Source: an uncultured Clostridia bacterium (GTDB lineage: Bacteria; Bacillota_A; Clostridia; Oscillospirales; Oscillospiraceae). Taken from it: DNA of 6,747 nt. Numbering within the stretch: position 1 is the stretch's first letter; each line of letters opens with the position of its first letter. Location: positions 1 through 6,747 of the forward strand of contig CASEPH010000376.1 in the NCBI GenBank assembly GCA_949289625.1, in the 5' to 3' direction. The notes below the pieces were generated by a model. The model made no database searches. It was not told the DNA's origin and saw only the letters and a list, made by a program, of their open reading frames with translations. This document shows, piece by piece, positions 1-5,639 of this stretch. The translations under genes were made by a program, and so were the position numbers.

Positions 1-1
1 C

Positions 2-1501
2 ACCGAAGCCGCCCTGGTTGCCTATGCCGCCTCGGTCCGGCTGCCCAAGCCACAGTTGGAGCAGGAAATGCCCCGGGTGGACGAAGCTCCCTTCGATTCC
101 AAACGCAAGATGATGTCCACCATCCACAAAACCAGCCAGGGGTATCTTCAATACACCAAGGGCGCTCCTGATGAGGTGCTGCGCCGCTGTGTTTCCTACT
201 TGGAAAACGGTGCAGAGCATCCCATGACCGAGGAAAAGCGCCAGGCGTTTCTGGCCGACAACAAGCAGATGGCAAACCGTGCTTTGCGGGTGCTGGCAGC
301 CGCGCAGCGGATCTGGCCGGAAAAGCCCGCCTCTGCGGAGCCCCAGGACCTGGAACAGCAGCTTTGTTTCCTGGGCCTGACCGGGATGATTGACCCCATC
401 CGTCCCGAAGTGCGGGACGCCATCGCCCAATGCCGCAGCGCCGGCATCCGCCCGGTGATGATCACCGGTGACCACAAGGACACTGCCATTGCCATCGCCA
501 CCGATCTGGGGATCATCACCTCTCCCGATCAGGCACTGACCGGTGCCGAACTGGATGGGATCTCGGATGATACCTTGGCCAGCACCATCCGGAACTACGG
601 CGTCTATGCCCGGGTACAGCCGGAACACAAGGTGCGGATTGTCACCGCCTGGAAAAAGGCGGGCTGTGTCACTGCCATGACCGGCGACGGGGTCAACGAC
701 GCCCCTTCCATCAAAGCAGCGGACATCGGCATCGGGATGGGCATTACCGGCACCGACGTTACCAAAAATGTGGCGGATATGGTATTGGCCGATGATAATT
801 TTGCCACCATTGTCGGCGCCGTCGGAGAAGGCCGCCGCATCTATGACAACATCCGCAAGTCCATCCAGTTTTTGCTGGCCTCCAATCTGAGCGAGGTGCT
901 GGGCGTCTTTTTCGCCACATTGCTGGGCTTCACGCTGCTGCAGCCGGTGCATCTGCTTTTTATCAATCTGATTACCGACTGTTTTCCTGCTCTGGCGCTG
1001 GGAATGGAGAAGGCAGAGCCCGACGTGATGTCTCGCCCGCCCCGAAAAACCACAGACGGCATCTTTGCCGGCGGGTTGGGGATTGATCTGGCTTACCAGG
1101 GGGTGCTCATTACCTTGATTACCCTGACCTCCTACATCATCGGGCATTGCATTGAAAGCCACACCCTGGAAATGCCACGGGGAATCTCTCCCGATGGAAT
1201 GACCATGGCCTTCCTGACCATGAGCATGTGTGAAATTGTGCACAGCTTCAACATGCGCAGCCAACGCAAGAGTGTCTTTACCTTGGGCACCCATAACGTG
1301 GTTCTCTGGGGCGCTATGCTGGGCAGTCTCTTGCTGACCAGCGCCGTGTTGGAAATTCCATTTCTGGCCAATGCGTTTGGCTTCACCCCCATTGACCTTT
1401 CGGAATATCTGATCGCTTTGGCCCTTGCCATCACCGTTCTTCCCATTGTAGAATTGGTCAAGGCATGCCAGCGCCGCTGGCAGCGCAGAAAGGCTCTTTA
1501 A
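2..1501 (+). CDS. Calcium-transporting P-type ATPase (P2 type), 5' end cut by window
   Basis: Membrane pump that uses ATP to move a cation, most likely Ca2+, out of the cytoplasm. The frame is open from base 2, so the true start lies outside; 499 residues remain of roughly 870-900. Numbering from base 2, I see the nucleotide-domain TEAAL at the edge, KGAPDEV at 53-59, the P-domain TGMIDP at 127, MITGDH at 153-158 and the hinge TGDGVNDAP at 227-235. The phosphorylated DKTGT loop and M1-M4 are missing. About six hydrophobic segments follow. M5 keeps SNLSEV (N295, E298) and M6 keeps NLITD (N322, D326), matching the calcium ligands of SERCA/PMCA pumps. No heavy-metal CPC motif would be expected with this C-terminus, so CadA/CopA types are excluded. 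The internal TTG at 56 is not the start. Ca2+ specificity is inferred from family resemblance. Confidence 0.92.
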   Translation, partial: TEAALVAYAASVRLPKPQLEQEMPRVDEAPFDSKRKMMSTIHKTSQGYLQYTKGAPDEVLRRCVSYLENGAEHPMTEEKRQAFLADNKQMANRALRVLAAAQRIWPEKPASAEPQDLEQQLCFLGLTGMIDPIRPEVRDAIAQCRSAGIRPVMITGDHKDTAIAIATDLGIITSPDQALTGAELDGISDDTLASTIRNYGVYARVQPEHKVRIVTAWKKAGCVTAMTGDGVNDAPSIKAADIGIGMGITGTDVTKNVADMVLADDNFATIVGAVGEGRRIYDNIRKSIQFLLASNLSEVLGVFFATLLGFTLLQPVHLLFINLITDCFPALALGMEKAEPDVMSRPPRKTTDGIFAGGLGIDLAYQGVLITLITLTSYIIGHCIESHTLEMPRGISPDGMTMAFLTMSMCEIVHSFNMRSQRKSVFTLGTHNVVLWGAMLGSLLLTSAVLEIPFLANAFGFTPIDLSEYLIALALAITVLPIVELVKACQRRWQRRKAL

Positions 1502-1564
1502 ACCCACACAGTATTGATTTCCCTGTACAAAGCCGTCCAGGATCAGGGTAAGGCAGTTTGGGGC

Positions 1565-1594
1565 TTGTGGATTTATTCCCTCATGATTTATACT
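1565..1594 (+). promoter_or_regulatory. Candidate σA promoter for the arsR-araC unit
   Basis: A -35 box TTGTGG (1565-1570) and a -10 box TATACT (1589-1594) are separated by 18 bases. The -10 box differs from consensus at one base; the -35 box is weak. Transcription would start near 1601, about 73 bases before the ArsR start codon. This suggests the regulators can be transcribed apart from the ATPase. Confidence 0.45.
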
Positions 1595-1661
1595 TTGAAG
1601 AGACAGGTTTTTGCAGCGAAAATCAAGAACGGGGAATCCCAACCACATTCTCTGCTTTATC

Positions 1662-1667
1662 AGGAGG
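1662..1667 (+). promoter_or_regulatory. Ribosome binding site that sets the ArsR start
   Basis: A perfect AGGAGG ends 6 bases before the ATG at 1674. The same frame is open further upstream to an alternative start at 1611, but that start has no such site and adds 21 residues unlike the family. The ATG at 1674 is therefore preferred. Confidence 0.88.
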
Positions 1668-1673
1668 ATCATC

Positions 1674-2072
1674 ATGGCACAAATCCAATTGCCCCGTGAC
1701 CATGGTCAGTCCATGGACCACCAGCTGGATACCATCCCCACAGAGGCCAACTTTCAGACGGTTGCCGAACTGTTCAAACAGCTGGGCGACGGAAACCGGC
1801 TCCGGGTATTTTGGATCTTATGCCATGGGGAAGAATGCCTCATCAATCTTTCGGCCATGATGCAGATGAGCAGTCCGGCTCTTTCTCATCATCTCAAGTT
1901 ACTCAGGGAGGCCCGACTGATTGTGAGTCAAAGGCGGGGCAAGGAAGTATATTACGGCGCCTCCGACACCGCGCCTGCCAGAGCACTGCACCGTATGATC
2001 GAACAGATGGTGCAGATTACCTGCCCCGACGAAAACGCTGCCACAAGGGAGGCCTCCCATGAAACAGGATGA
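1674..2072 (+). CDS. ArsR/SmtB-family winged-helix repressor
   Basis: A 132-residue cytoplasmic DNA-binding repressor, of the family that leaves its operator when it binds a metal ion or another signal. The core runs from FKQLGDGNRLRVFWIL (34-49) through the recognition helix MSSPALSHHLKLLREARLI (65-83) to the wing SQRRGKEVYY (85-94). HRMIEQMVQITCP (106-118) is the dimerisation helix. Possible ligands are C49, H51 and C54 around helix 3, and C117. Only one cysteine aligns with the CxC of the CadC/ArsR α3 site, and of the SmtB/CzrA α5 site (D-H-H-E) only D98 appears kept. The usual metal sites are therefore incomplete and the inducer is unknown. The stop codon lies inside the following AraC gene (14-base overlap), so the two are translated from one message. 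The ATPase lies 172 bases upstream and is a possible but unproven target. Confidence 0.92.
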   Translation: MAQIQLPRDHGQSMDHQLDTIPTEANFQTVAELFKQLGDGNRLRVFWILCHGEECLINLSAMMQMSSPALSHHLKLLREARLIVSQRRGKEVYYGASDTAPARALHRMIEQMVQITCPDENAATREASHETG

Positions 2073-3063
2073 ACGGCTCTCGGTGGAGCGCACTTTGCAA
2101 CAGGTTCCGGCAGGACACCTGCTGGTACGGCGCCGAACCGCCAAGGGCGTTTCCCCGCTGACAGACAGTCTGCAAATCCAGACGTCCGGCAAAGGGCTTG
2201 TGGAGATCTATTCTGTGTTTGCAGGGATCGAGGCCTCCTACAATTCCTTTTTGACCGATGAAGTGGCTGTACAGCACGCAGCGTCCCCCGCTACGACGGA
2301 GATCTTTTATTGTCAAGGCGGCCGGGTGGGCTGGAATATGCAGCACAACATTTCCATCTATCTCGGCGCCGGCGATATGACGGTGCACAGCGCGGTCAGC
2401 TGTGCTCATTCAGCCATGTTGTTTCCCTTGGGATATGCCCAGGGGCTCTCCCTCTCGCTGGACTGGGACCAGCTTTCCTGCCACTGCCCACAGACGCTGT
2501 TGGACGCCGGACTAAATCCGGCAGAGCTCCGATATCTCTTTTGCACCGAGCAGCCTGGCATCCTCCCGGCCTGTTCCGAACTGTCCGAAATTTTTGCACC
2601 TCTGTATCGGGTGCAGTCCTCCTTACGGCTGCCTTATCTGAAACTGAAGGTACAGGAACTGCTCTTATACCTGAGCCAGGATTCTGGTCACCGGAAAACC
2701 GCAAGCCCTTCTTTCTCCCTGCAGACAGAACTGATCCGGGAAATCCACACACTGCTTACCCAACATCTGGATCAGCGCTTCACCATCGAGGAGTTATCCC
2801 GGCGGTACGCCATCAACACCTCCACCCTGAAATCGGTTTTCAAAGCGGTCTACGGATTGCCCATTGCCACCTATATGAAGGAGTATCGGATCCGGCAGGC
2901 CATGAACCTGCTGCGCCAAACCGATCTGACCATCGCACAGATTGCCGAGCGGGTCGGCTATGAAAGCCAGGGAAAATTCACCAACGCCTTCAAGGATGTG
3001 GCCCAGATTCTGCCTTCCGTCTACCGCAAGGAGGCTTCCACAGTCTCACCGGGGTCCTTGTGA
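2059..3063 (+). CDS. AraC-family transcriptional regulator (PchR-like layout)
   Basis: A 334-residue DNA-binding activator or repressor. Residues 1-215 form a sensing domain with the pattern GIEASYNSFLTDE (56-68), EIFYCQGGRVGW (81-92), YLGAGDM (101-107) and FPLGYAQGLSLSLD (122-135). This pattern is shared by clostridial AraC proteins related to the siderophore regulator PchR. The C-terminus holds two helix-turn-helix units, FTIEELSRRYAINTSTLKSV (241-260) and TIAQIAERVGYESQGKFTNA (291-310), ending in PSVYRK. The usual GxxP before that end reads AQILP here, a mild departure. The start ATG at 2059 sits 6 bases after AGGGAGG (2046-2052), inside the end of the ArsR gene. PchR-like members often stand next to iron-siderophore or drug exporters, but a terminator follows directly, so no target gene is adjacent. 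The ligand cannot be read from the sequence. Confidence 0.9.
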   Translation: MKQDERLSVERTLQQVPAGHLLVRRRTAKGVSPLTDSLQIQTSGKGLVEIYSVFAGIEASYNSFLTDEVAVQHAASPATTEIFYCQGGRVGWNMQHNISIYLGAGDMTVHSAVSCAHSAMLFPLGYAQGLSLSLDWDQLSCHCPQTLLDAGLNPAELRYLFCTEQPGILPACSELSEIFAPLYRVQSSLRLPYLKLKVQELLLYLSQDSGHRKTASPSFSLQTELIREIHTLLTQHLDQRFTIEELSRRYAINTSTLKSVFKAVYGLPIATYMKEYRIRQAMNLLRQTDLTIAQIAERVGYESQGKFTNAFKDVAQILPSVYRKEASTVSPGSL

Positions 3064-3091
3064 TCCACATCCTGTGGTTCCGGCGATACAA

Positions 3092-3132
3092 AAAAAGCTT
3101 GCCACCTGTATCTTGCAGGCAGCAAGCTTTTT
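3092..3132. terminator. Bidirectional hairpin terminator between convergent genes
   Basis: AAAAAGCTTGC (3092-3102) pairs with GCAAGCTTTTT (3122-3132). An inner CCTG/CAGG stem (3105-3108 with 3116-3119) closes over the loop TATCTTG, with a two-base mismatch between the stems. The T-run at 3128-3132 serves the + strand AraC gene, which stops at 3063. The A-run at 3090-3096 becomes a T-run on the - strand and serves the membrane-protein gene ending at 3168. Confidence 0.9.
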
Positions 3133-3167
3133 GATTATGCCATTCAAAACAAAGGCATCACGGGAAT

Positions 3168-3818
3168 TTACGCCAGGCCAGACGCCACAACCAGACGCCG
3201 GCGAAGCAGGAAGTTGAAGACGGCGATCACCCGTCCCACGCCGACCATGGAAATCAGGGTTCCCAGCCCCACACCGGCAAAGGTATCGCCAAAAGCAGTG
3301 CCGATCAGCAGCGAACAGGCAAAACATCCCACATCAAAAAGATTTTTGCACAGACCCAATTCCTTGCCGCTGCGGTTGGAGATACTGGCCACAATGCCAT
3401 CCCCGGGGTTGGGGATCAGCTTCATGTCCACCGTCATGGCAGCCCCCACGCCGGTCAGCACAATGGCCAACACCAACATCAAAAGATCGGTGGGCAGGTA
3501 GCCATTCCGGTAGGGGATCAGGGCCTTGAACAGATTCATAAACCGGGTGAAAACAATGCTCAGCGGGATCTGAAGCAAAAATGCAGGGCTGCGGTTTTTT
3601 CCCGCCACAAAAAACTCTGCCACCACAAACAGGCAGTAGACCAATAAGGTCAGGTTCCCGAAGTTCCAGCCGGTGGTCTCGCTGATGGTAAAGGGCACCG
3701 ACACGATGGCCGATGCCCCCAGACCGGTGAGGGAGTTGAGGGTAATCCCCAACGCCAACAGCACCATTCCTGCAAGATAAGTCACACCGCGCACCAGATG
3801 ATTTGCGGTTTCATTCAT
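3168..3818 (-). CDS. YczE/YitT-family multi-pass membrane protein
   Basis: A 216-residue integral membrane protein of the YczE/YyaS/YitT group, whose molecular function is not established; some members have been linked to transport or to secretion of antibiotics. Hydrophobic segments lie near residues 11-33, 54-72, 77-96, 110-130 and 163-190. The conserved glycine-rich LGASAIVSVPFTIS (33-46) follows the first, and the signature LIPNPGDGIVASIS (134-147) follows the fourth. The charged end FNFLLRRRLV is probably cytoplasmic. I chose ATG at 3818 because AGAGG lies 8 bases before it; an in-frame ATG at 3848 would add ten polar residues with a poorly placed ribosome site. The gene has its own promoter and ends into the shared terminator. 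Family assignment is firm, substrate unknown. Confidence 0.85.
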   Translation of the reverse strand: MNETANHLVRGVTYLAGMVLLALGITLNSLTGLGASAIVSVPFTISETTGWNFGNLTLLVYCLFVVAEFFVAGKNRSPAFLLQIPLSIVFTRFMNLFKALIPYRNGYLPTDLLMLVLAIVLTGVGAAMTVDMKLIPNPGDGIVASISNRSGKELGLCKNLFDVGCFACSLLIGTAFGDTFAGVGLGTLISMVGVGRVIAVFNFLLRRRLVVASGLA

Positions 3819-3856
3819 TGTGTTTGCCTCTTTTCTTTCCCAAAACATTCATTCGA

Positions 3857-3893
3857 GCTTTTCCTTTTTCCCGGGCGGGAGTGCGAAAAAAGC
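3857..3893 (-). other. Stem-loop at the very 5' end of the yczE-like mRNA
   Basis: GCTTTT and AAAAGC (3857-3862 and 3888-3893) pair. Inside them TTTTT/AAAAA and TCCC/GGGA (3869-3872 with 3877-3880) close over a four-base loop, with a small bulge. If transcription starts near 3900 this structure would be almost the first thing in the message. It could protect the mRNA end; no known riboswitch class is recognisable. Confidence 0.4.
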
Positions 3894-3906
3894 ATAGACT
3901 GGTAAT

Positions 3907-3935
3907 ATTTTAGCGCGATTTCAAGCAGATTGCAA
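3907..3935 (-). promoter_or_regulatory. σA promoter for the yczE-like gene
   Basis: On the - strand TTGCAA (3935-3930) is followed after exactly 17 bases by TAAAAT (3912-3907). Four of six -35 bases and five of six -10 bases match consensus. The start would be near 3900, giving a leader of about 80 bases. Confidence 0.65.
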
Positions 3936-3993
3936 GGGGGGCTCTTTTCCCCGGCCCCATAAACCGGACCAGCTCCATTGTTGTCCAGAGAGA

Positions 3994-4410
3994 TCACCTT
4001 GTCAAAAGCCAGCACAGTCCCGCTCCCAGACACGCACCCATCAAATTGAACCCCACATCCACCCAGGAGCAATGCCGCCCCGGAATGTGTACTTTGGTTT
4101 TCTCATCGCCCCAGGCCCAAAGCGCCACCACAAAGAAAAAAGGAAAAGAAGGCAGCACGACGGGGGCCGCTTGTACCGTGAGCCCACCCCAAAAAGCCAG
4201 TCCCCCAAAGACCACCAGATGGGCGCCTTTGCGCAACAGGTGGTTCAGAGTTTCCAGGTCCATCCGGACAAACGGCAGCGTCTTTTCCAACCGATAAGCC
4301 AGATCCCGGCTTGCTCTGCCGGTTTTCTCGCCAGTCTGGTGGGAAAGCCAGGTCATCCACCCCCACCAGGCAATGGTAATCGCCAGCAGAATCCAAAAAT
4401 CCATCTTCAA
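3994..4410 (-). CDS. VanZ-family membrane protein
   Basis: A 138-residue membrane protein of the VanZ-like family. The founding member gives low-level teicoplanin resistance; for most others the role is unknown. Hydrophobic segments lie near residues 4-22, 65-80, 86-101 and 117-136. The family pattern is clear: LSHQTGEKTGRAS (22-34), LRKGAHLVVFGGLAF (59-73), DEKTKVHIPGR (102-112) and WVDVGFNLMGACLG (116-129). Position 106, usually glutamine in the DExxQ segment, is lysine here. The TTG at 4410 is chosen as start because AGGAGG ends 8 bases before it; the ATG two codons on would be 14 bases away. It lies 13 bases behind the AraC gene and shares its message. Which envelope compound it affects, if any, is not visible. 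Confidence 0.85.
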   Translation of the reverse strand: MKMDFWILLAITIAWWGWMTWLSHQTGEKTGRASRDLAYRLEKTLPFVRMDLETLNHLLRKGAHLVVFGGLAFWGGLTVQAAPVVLPSFPFFFVVALWAWGDEKTKVHIPGRHCSWVDVGFNLMGACLGAGLCWLLTR

Positions 4411-4418
4411 CCGGAGCT

Positions 4419-4426
4419 CCTCCTTA
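4419..4426 (-). promoter_or_regulatory. VanZ ribosome binding site fused to the AraC stop codon
   Basis: On the - strand TAAGGAGG contains the AraC stop TAA (4426-4424) and the Shine-Dalgarno AAGGAGG (4425-4419). Ribosomes finishing the regulator would be placed on the VanZ start region, so coupled translation is likely. It also supports the rare TTG start at 4410. Confidence 0.85.
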
Positions 4427-5284
4427 CCAATGCCGCCGATAATCGCCGGGTGTCATCCCCTCCACCTTCTTAAAGACGCGGGAAAAATAGTTGGCATCCC
4501 CCAATCCGCACATGGTTCCCACCCGCTCAATGGAAAGATCGGAAAACCGCAGCAGCTGTTTGGCATGGGTGATCCGAACCTGGGTCAGATAGTTGTTGAC
4601 CGAGATCCCGAACTGCTCCTTGAAAATGCGGGTCAGGTAAAATTTGTTGATGAAAAACAGAGAGGACAGCTCATCCAACGAGATTTTCTCCTGATAGTGT
4701 TGGTCCAGAAACTCTTTGATGTTTTGCAGGTCCAGCTTTTTGTTGGCCGCCCGCTGGTTCAGCTCGGGGTTCCAGCTTTCTTCCATGATCAGGGTCAGAA
4801 GACCTGCCAGCTTTTCATAAATCTGCATGTCCTTGATGTAAGAGGAGGACGAGGCAATTTTGTACAGCATTGCCAGCAGCCGCTCGTATCCGCCAAGGTC
4901 GGTGGGATGAAAGCAGGGCCGTCCGCCCCGCTCGGTATATTTCTGATAAATCCCATGGAGATTCGGCCCATAAAAGTGTACCCATTTCAGGGTCCAAAGA
5001 TCCTGGGATGTCTCGTGATAATAGGGTTTGCGGCAGTCCACAAAAACACAATCTCCGCCTTGCAGGTCGTAATGGACTCCGTCATATTCCAGCACCCCTG
5101 TCCCCCGTACCACAATAAAAAAAAGATAGGAAGCCAGGTTGGCACGCTTGGATTGGTGGGGCTTCTGCGCCGTCAGTTCCCCGATCTCCTGCAGATGGAT
5201 CAGGTTGGTTTTTGCAAAAACCGACGGCGTATAGATAATCCGCTTGGTGGTTACCAGATCACCATAGAACAATGGGGTTTCCAT
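4424..5284 (-). CDS. AraC-family regulator with cupin sensing domain
   Basis: A 286-residue transcription factor of the kind that senses sugars or other small molecules. The N-terminal cupin-like domain (about 45-120) shows YLFFIVVRGTGVLEYDG (53-69), LQGGDCVFVDCRKPYYH (74-90) and LKWVHFYGPN (99-108), as in RhaR/YesN-type regulators. The C-terminal DNA-binding half has two helix-turn-helix units, ISLDELSSLFFINKFYLTRI (201-220) and IERVGTMCGLGDANYFSRVF (252-271), and the closing MTPGDYRR. The start ATG at 5284 has AGGAG 9 bases before it. The gene is first in an operon with the VanZ-like gene and diverges from the fucose synthase gene 355 bases away. Control of either is a fair guess; the ligand is unknown. 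Confidence 0.92.
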   Translation of the reverse strand: METPLFYGDLVTTKRIIYTPSVFAKTNLIHLQEIGELTAQKPHQSKRANLASYLFFIVVRGTGVLEYDGVHYDLQGGDCVFVDCRKPYYHETSQDLWTLKWVHFYGPNLHGIYQKYTERGGRPCFHPTDLGGYERLLAMLYKIASSSSYIKDMQIYEKLAGLLTLIMEESWNPELNQRAANKKLDLQNIKEFLDQHYQEKISLDELSSLFFINKFYLTRIFKEQFGISVNNYLTQVRITHAKQLLRFSDLSIERVGTMCGLGDANYFSRVFKKVEGMTPGDYRRHW

Positions 5285-5321
5285 CCTCGAGCTCTCCTGC
5301 CTGATTTTCTGTACTAAAACC

Positions 5322-5330
5322 AGTATACCA
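5322..5330 (-). promoter_or_regulatory. Extended -10 promoter for the araC-vanZ operon
   Basis: On the - strand TGGTATACT gives the TGn extension and a -10 box one base from consensus (5327-5322), with no good -35 box at the right distance. The start would be near 5315, leaving a leader of about 31 bases. The box is embedded in a direct repeat of CTGGT (5331-5327 and 5323-5319), which could be a regulator site. Confidence 0.55.
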
Positions 5331-5422
5331 GCAAAGTCAAGATAATGCTAGTGAAATGCAAGATCGGCGCTTATTTTTTTCCAAAACTGCGTTTACAATA
5401 AATAAGCAAACTGATTTTGGGA

Positions 5423-5431
5423 TGTTAAAAT
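5423..5431 (+). promoter_or_regulatory. Candidate promoter for the GDP-fucose synthase gene
   Basis: TGTTAAAAT is an extended -10 form with five of six matches in the box (5426-5431). No matching -35 box is visible. Use of it would give a long leader of about 200 bases. TACAAT at 5394-5399 is a second -10 candidate, also without a good -35 box. Confidence 0.35.
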
Positions 5432-5475
5432 CTTTGCTGCCTCGGATTCAAAGTCAGCATTCTGTTTGGCAGAAC

Positions 5476-5500
5476 AGCCGGTACGGTATCCGAAACGGCT
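5476..5500. repeat. Small imperfect hairpin in the fcl upstream region
   Basis: AGCCG (5476-5480) pairs with CGGCT (5496-5500), and CGG (5484-5486) with CCG (5490-5492) over a three-base loop TAT. A symmetric internal loop of GTA against AAA lies between. No T-run follows, so it is not a normal terminator; it could be a leader structure or a protein site, or chance. Confidence 0.35.
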
Positions 5501-5639
5501 GATCGGCAGGATTGGCAAGTGGAGATTTTACTTCCTGCAAAAGCCGTATTTTGATGGTTCCCGGGCGCTCATGATTTCGAGAGGAAGCCTGTAAGCGTAA
5601 AACGGGACATTGATTGTCTGGAAAGGTTGGAATTGCATT

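Larger units (their letters stand above)
1502..1673 (+). other. Gap between ATPase and ArsR gene
   Basis: The 172 bases hold no convincing gene and no clear intrinsic terminator for the ATPase. Short open stretches here have no ribosome binding site and no recognisable protein. The right half is AT-richer and carries the candidate promoter of the following regulator pair. I could not see a clean 12-2-12 inverted repeat of the usual ArsR/SmtB operator type. Confidence 0.6.
5285..5639. other. 355-base intergenic region between divergent genes
   Basis: The part next to the AraC gene (about 5310-5432) is AT-rich and holds promoter-like boxes for both directions. The rest (5433-5639) is GC-richer and less easily explained: it has a short hairpin at 5476-5500 and a + strand frame open from 5415 to the TAA at 5592, without ATG, ribosome site or recognised family. 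I see no tRNA, riboswitch or insertion sequence ends. Confidence 0.6.

Noticed and set aside
2..1501. Heavy-metal (CadA/ZntA-type) ATPase paired with the ArsR regulator
   Set aside because: The neighbouring ArsR gene suggests it, but six C-terminal membrane segments with SNLSEV and NLITD motifs fit a P2 calcium pump and not a P1B metal pump, which has only two segments after the hinge.
1543..1670. Possible ArsR operator in front of the regulator pair
   Set aside because: I searched for a SmtB/CadC-like inverted repeat and found only short, imperfect matches, not enough to name an operator.
1514..1699. 61-codon frame between the ATPase and ArsR genes
   Set aside because: It has no ribosome binding site, starts from a non-ATG codon, runs into the ArsR gene and resembles nothing known to me.
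2310..2963. 217-codon open frame inside the + strand AraC gene in another frame
   Set aside because: It is proline, arginine and glycine rich with no motif, and lies wholly inside the supported AraC gene.
3936..3958. GGGGC/GCCCC inverted repeat after the VanZ gene, as a possible terminator
   Set aside because: The stem is only 5 bases with an 11-base loop, and no T-run follows on the - strand; it overlaps the upstream edge of the yczE-like promoter.
4373..5317. 314-codon open frame on the + strand across the cupin-type AraC gene
   Set aside because: The opposite strand encodes a complete AraC protein with both helix-turn-helix motifs, a good start and operon context. The + strand product has no family likeness.
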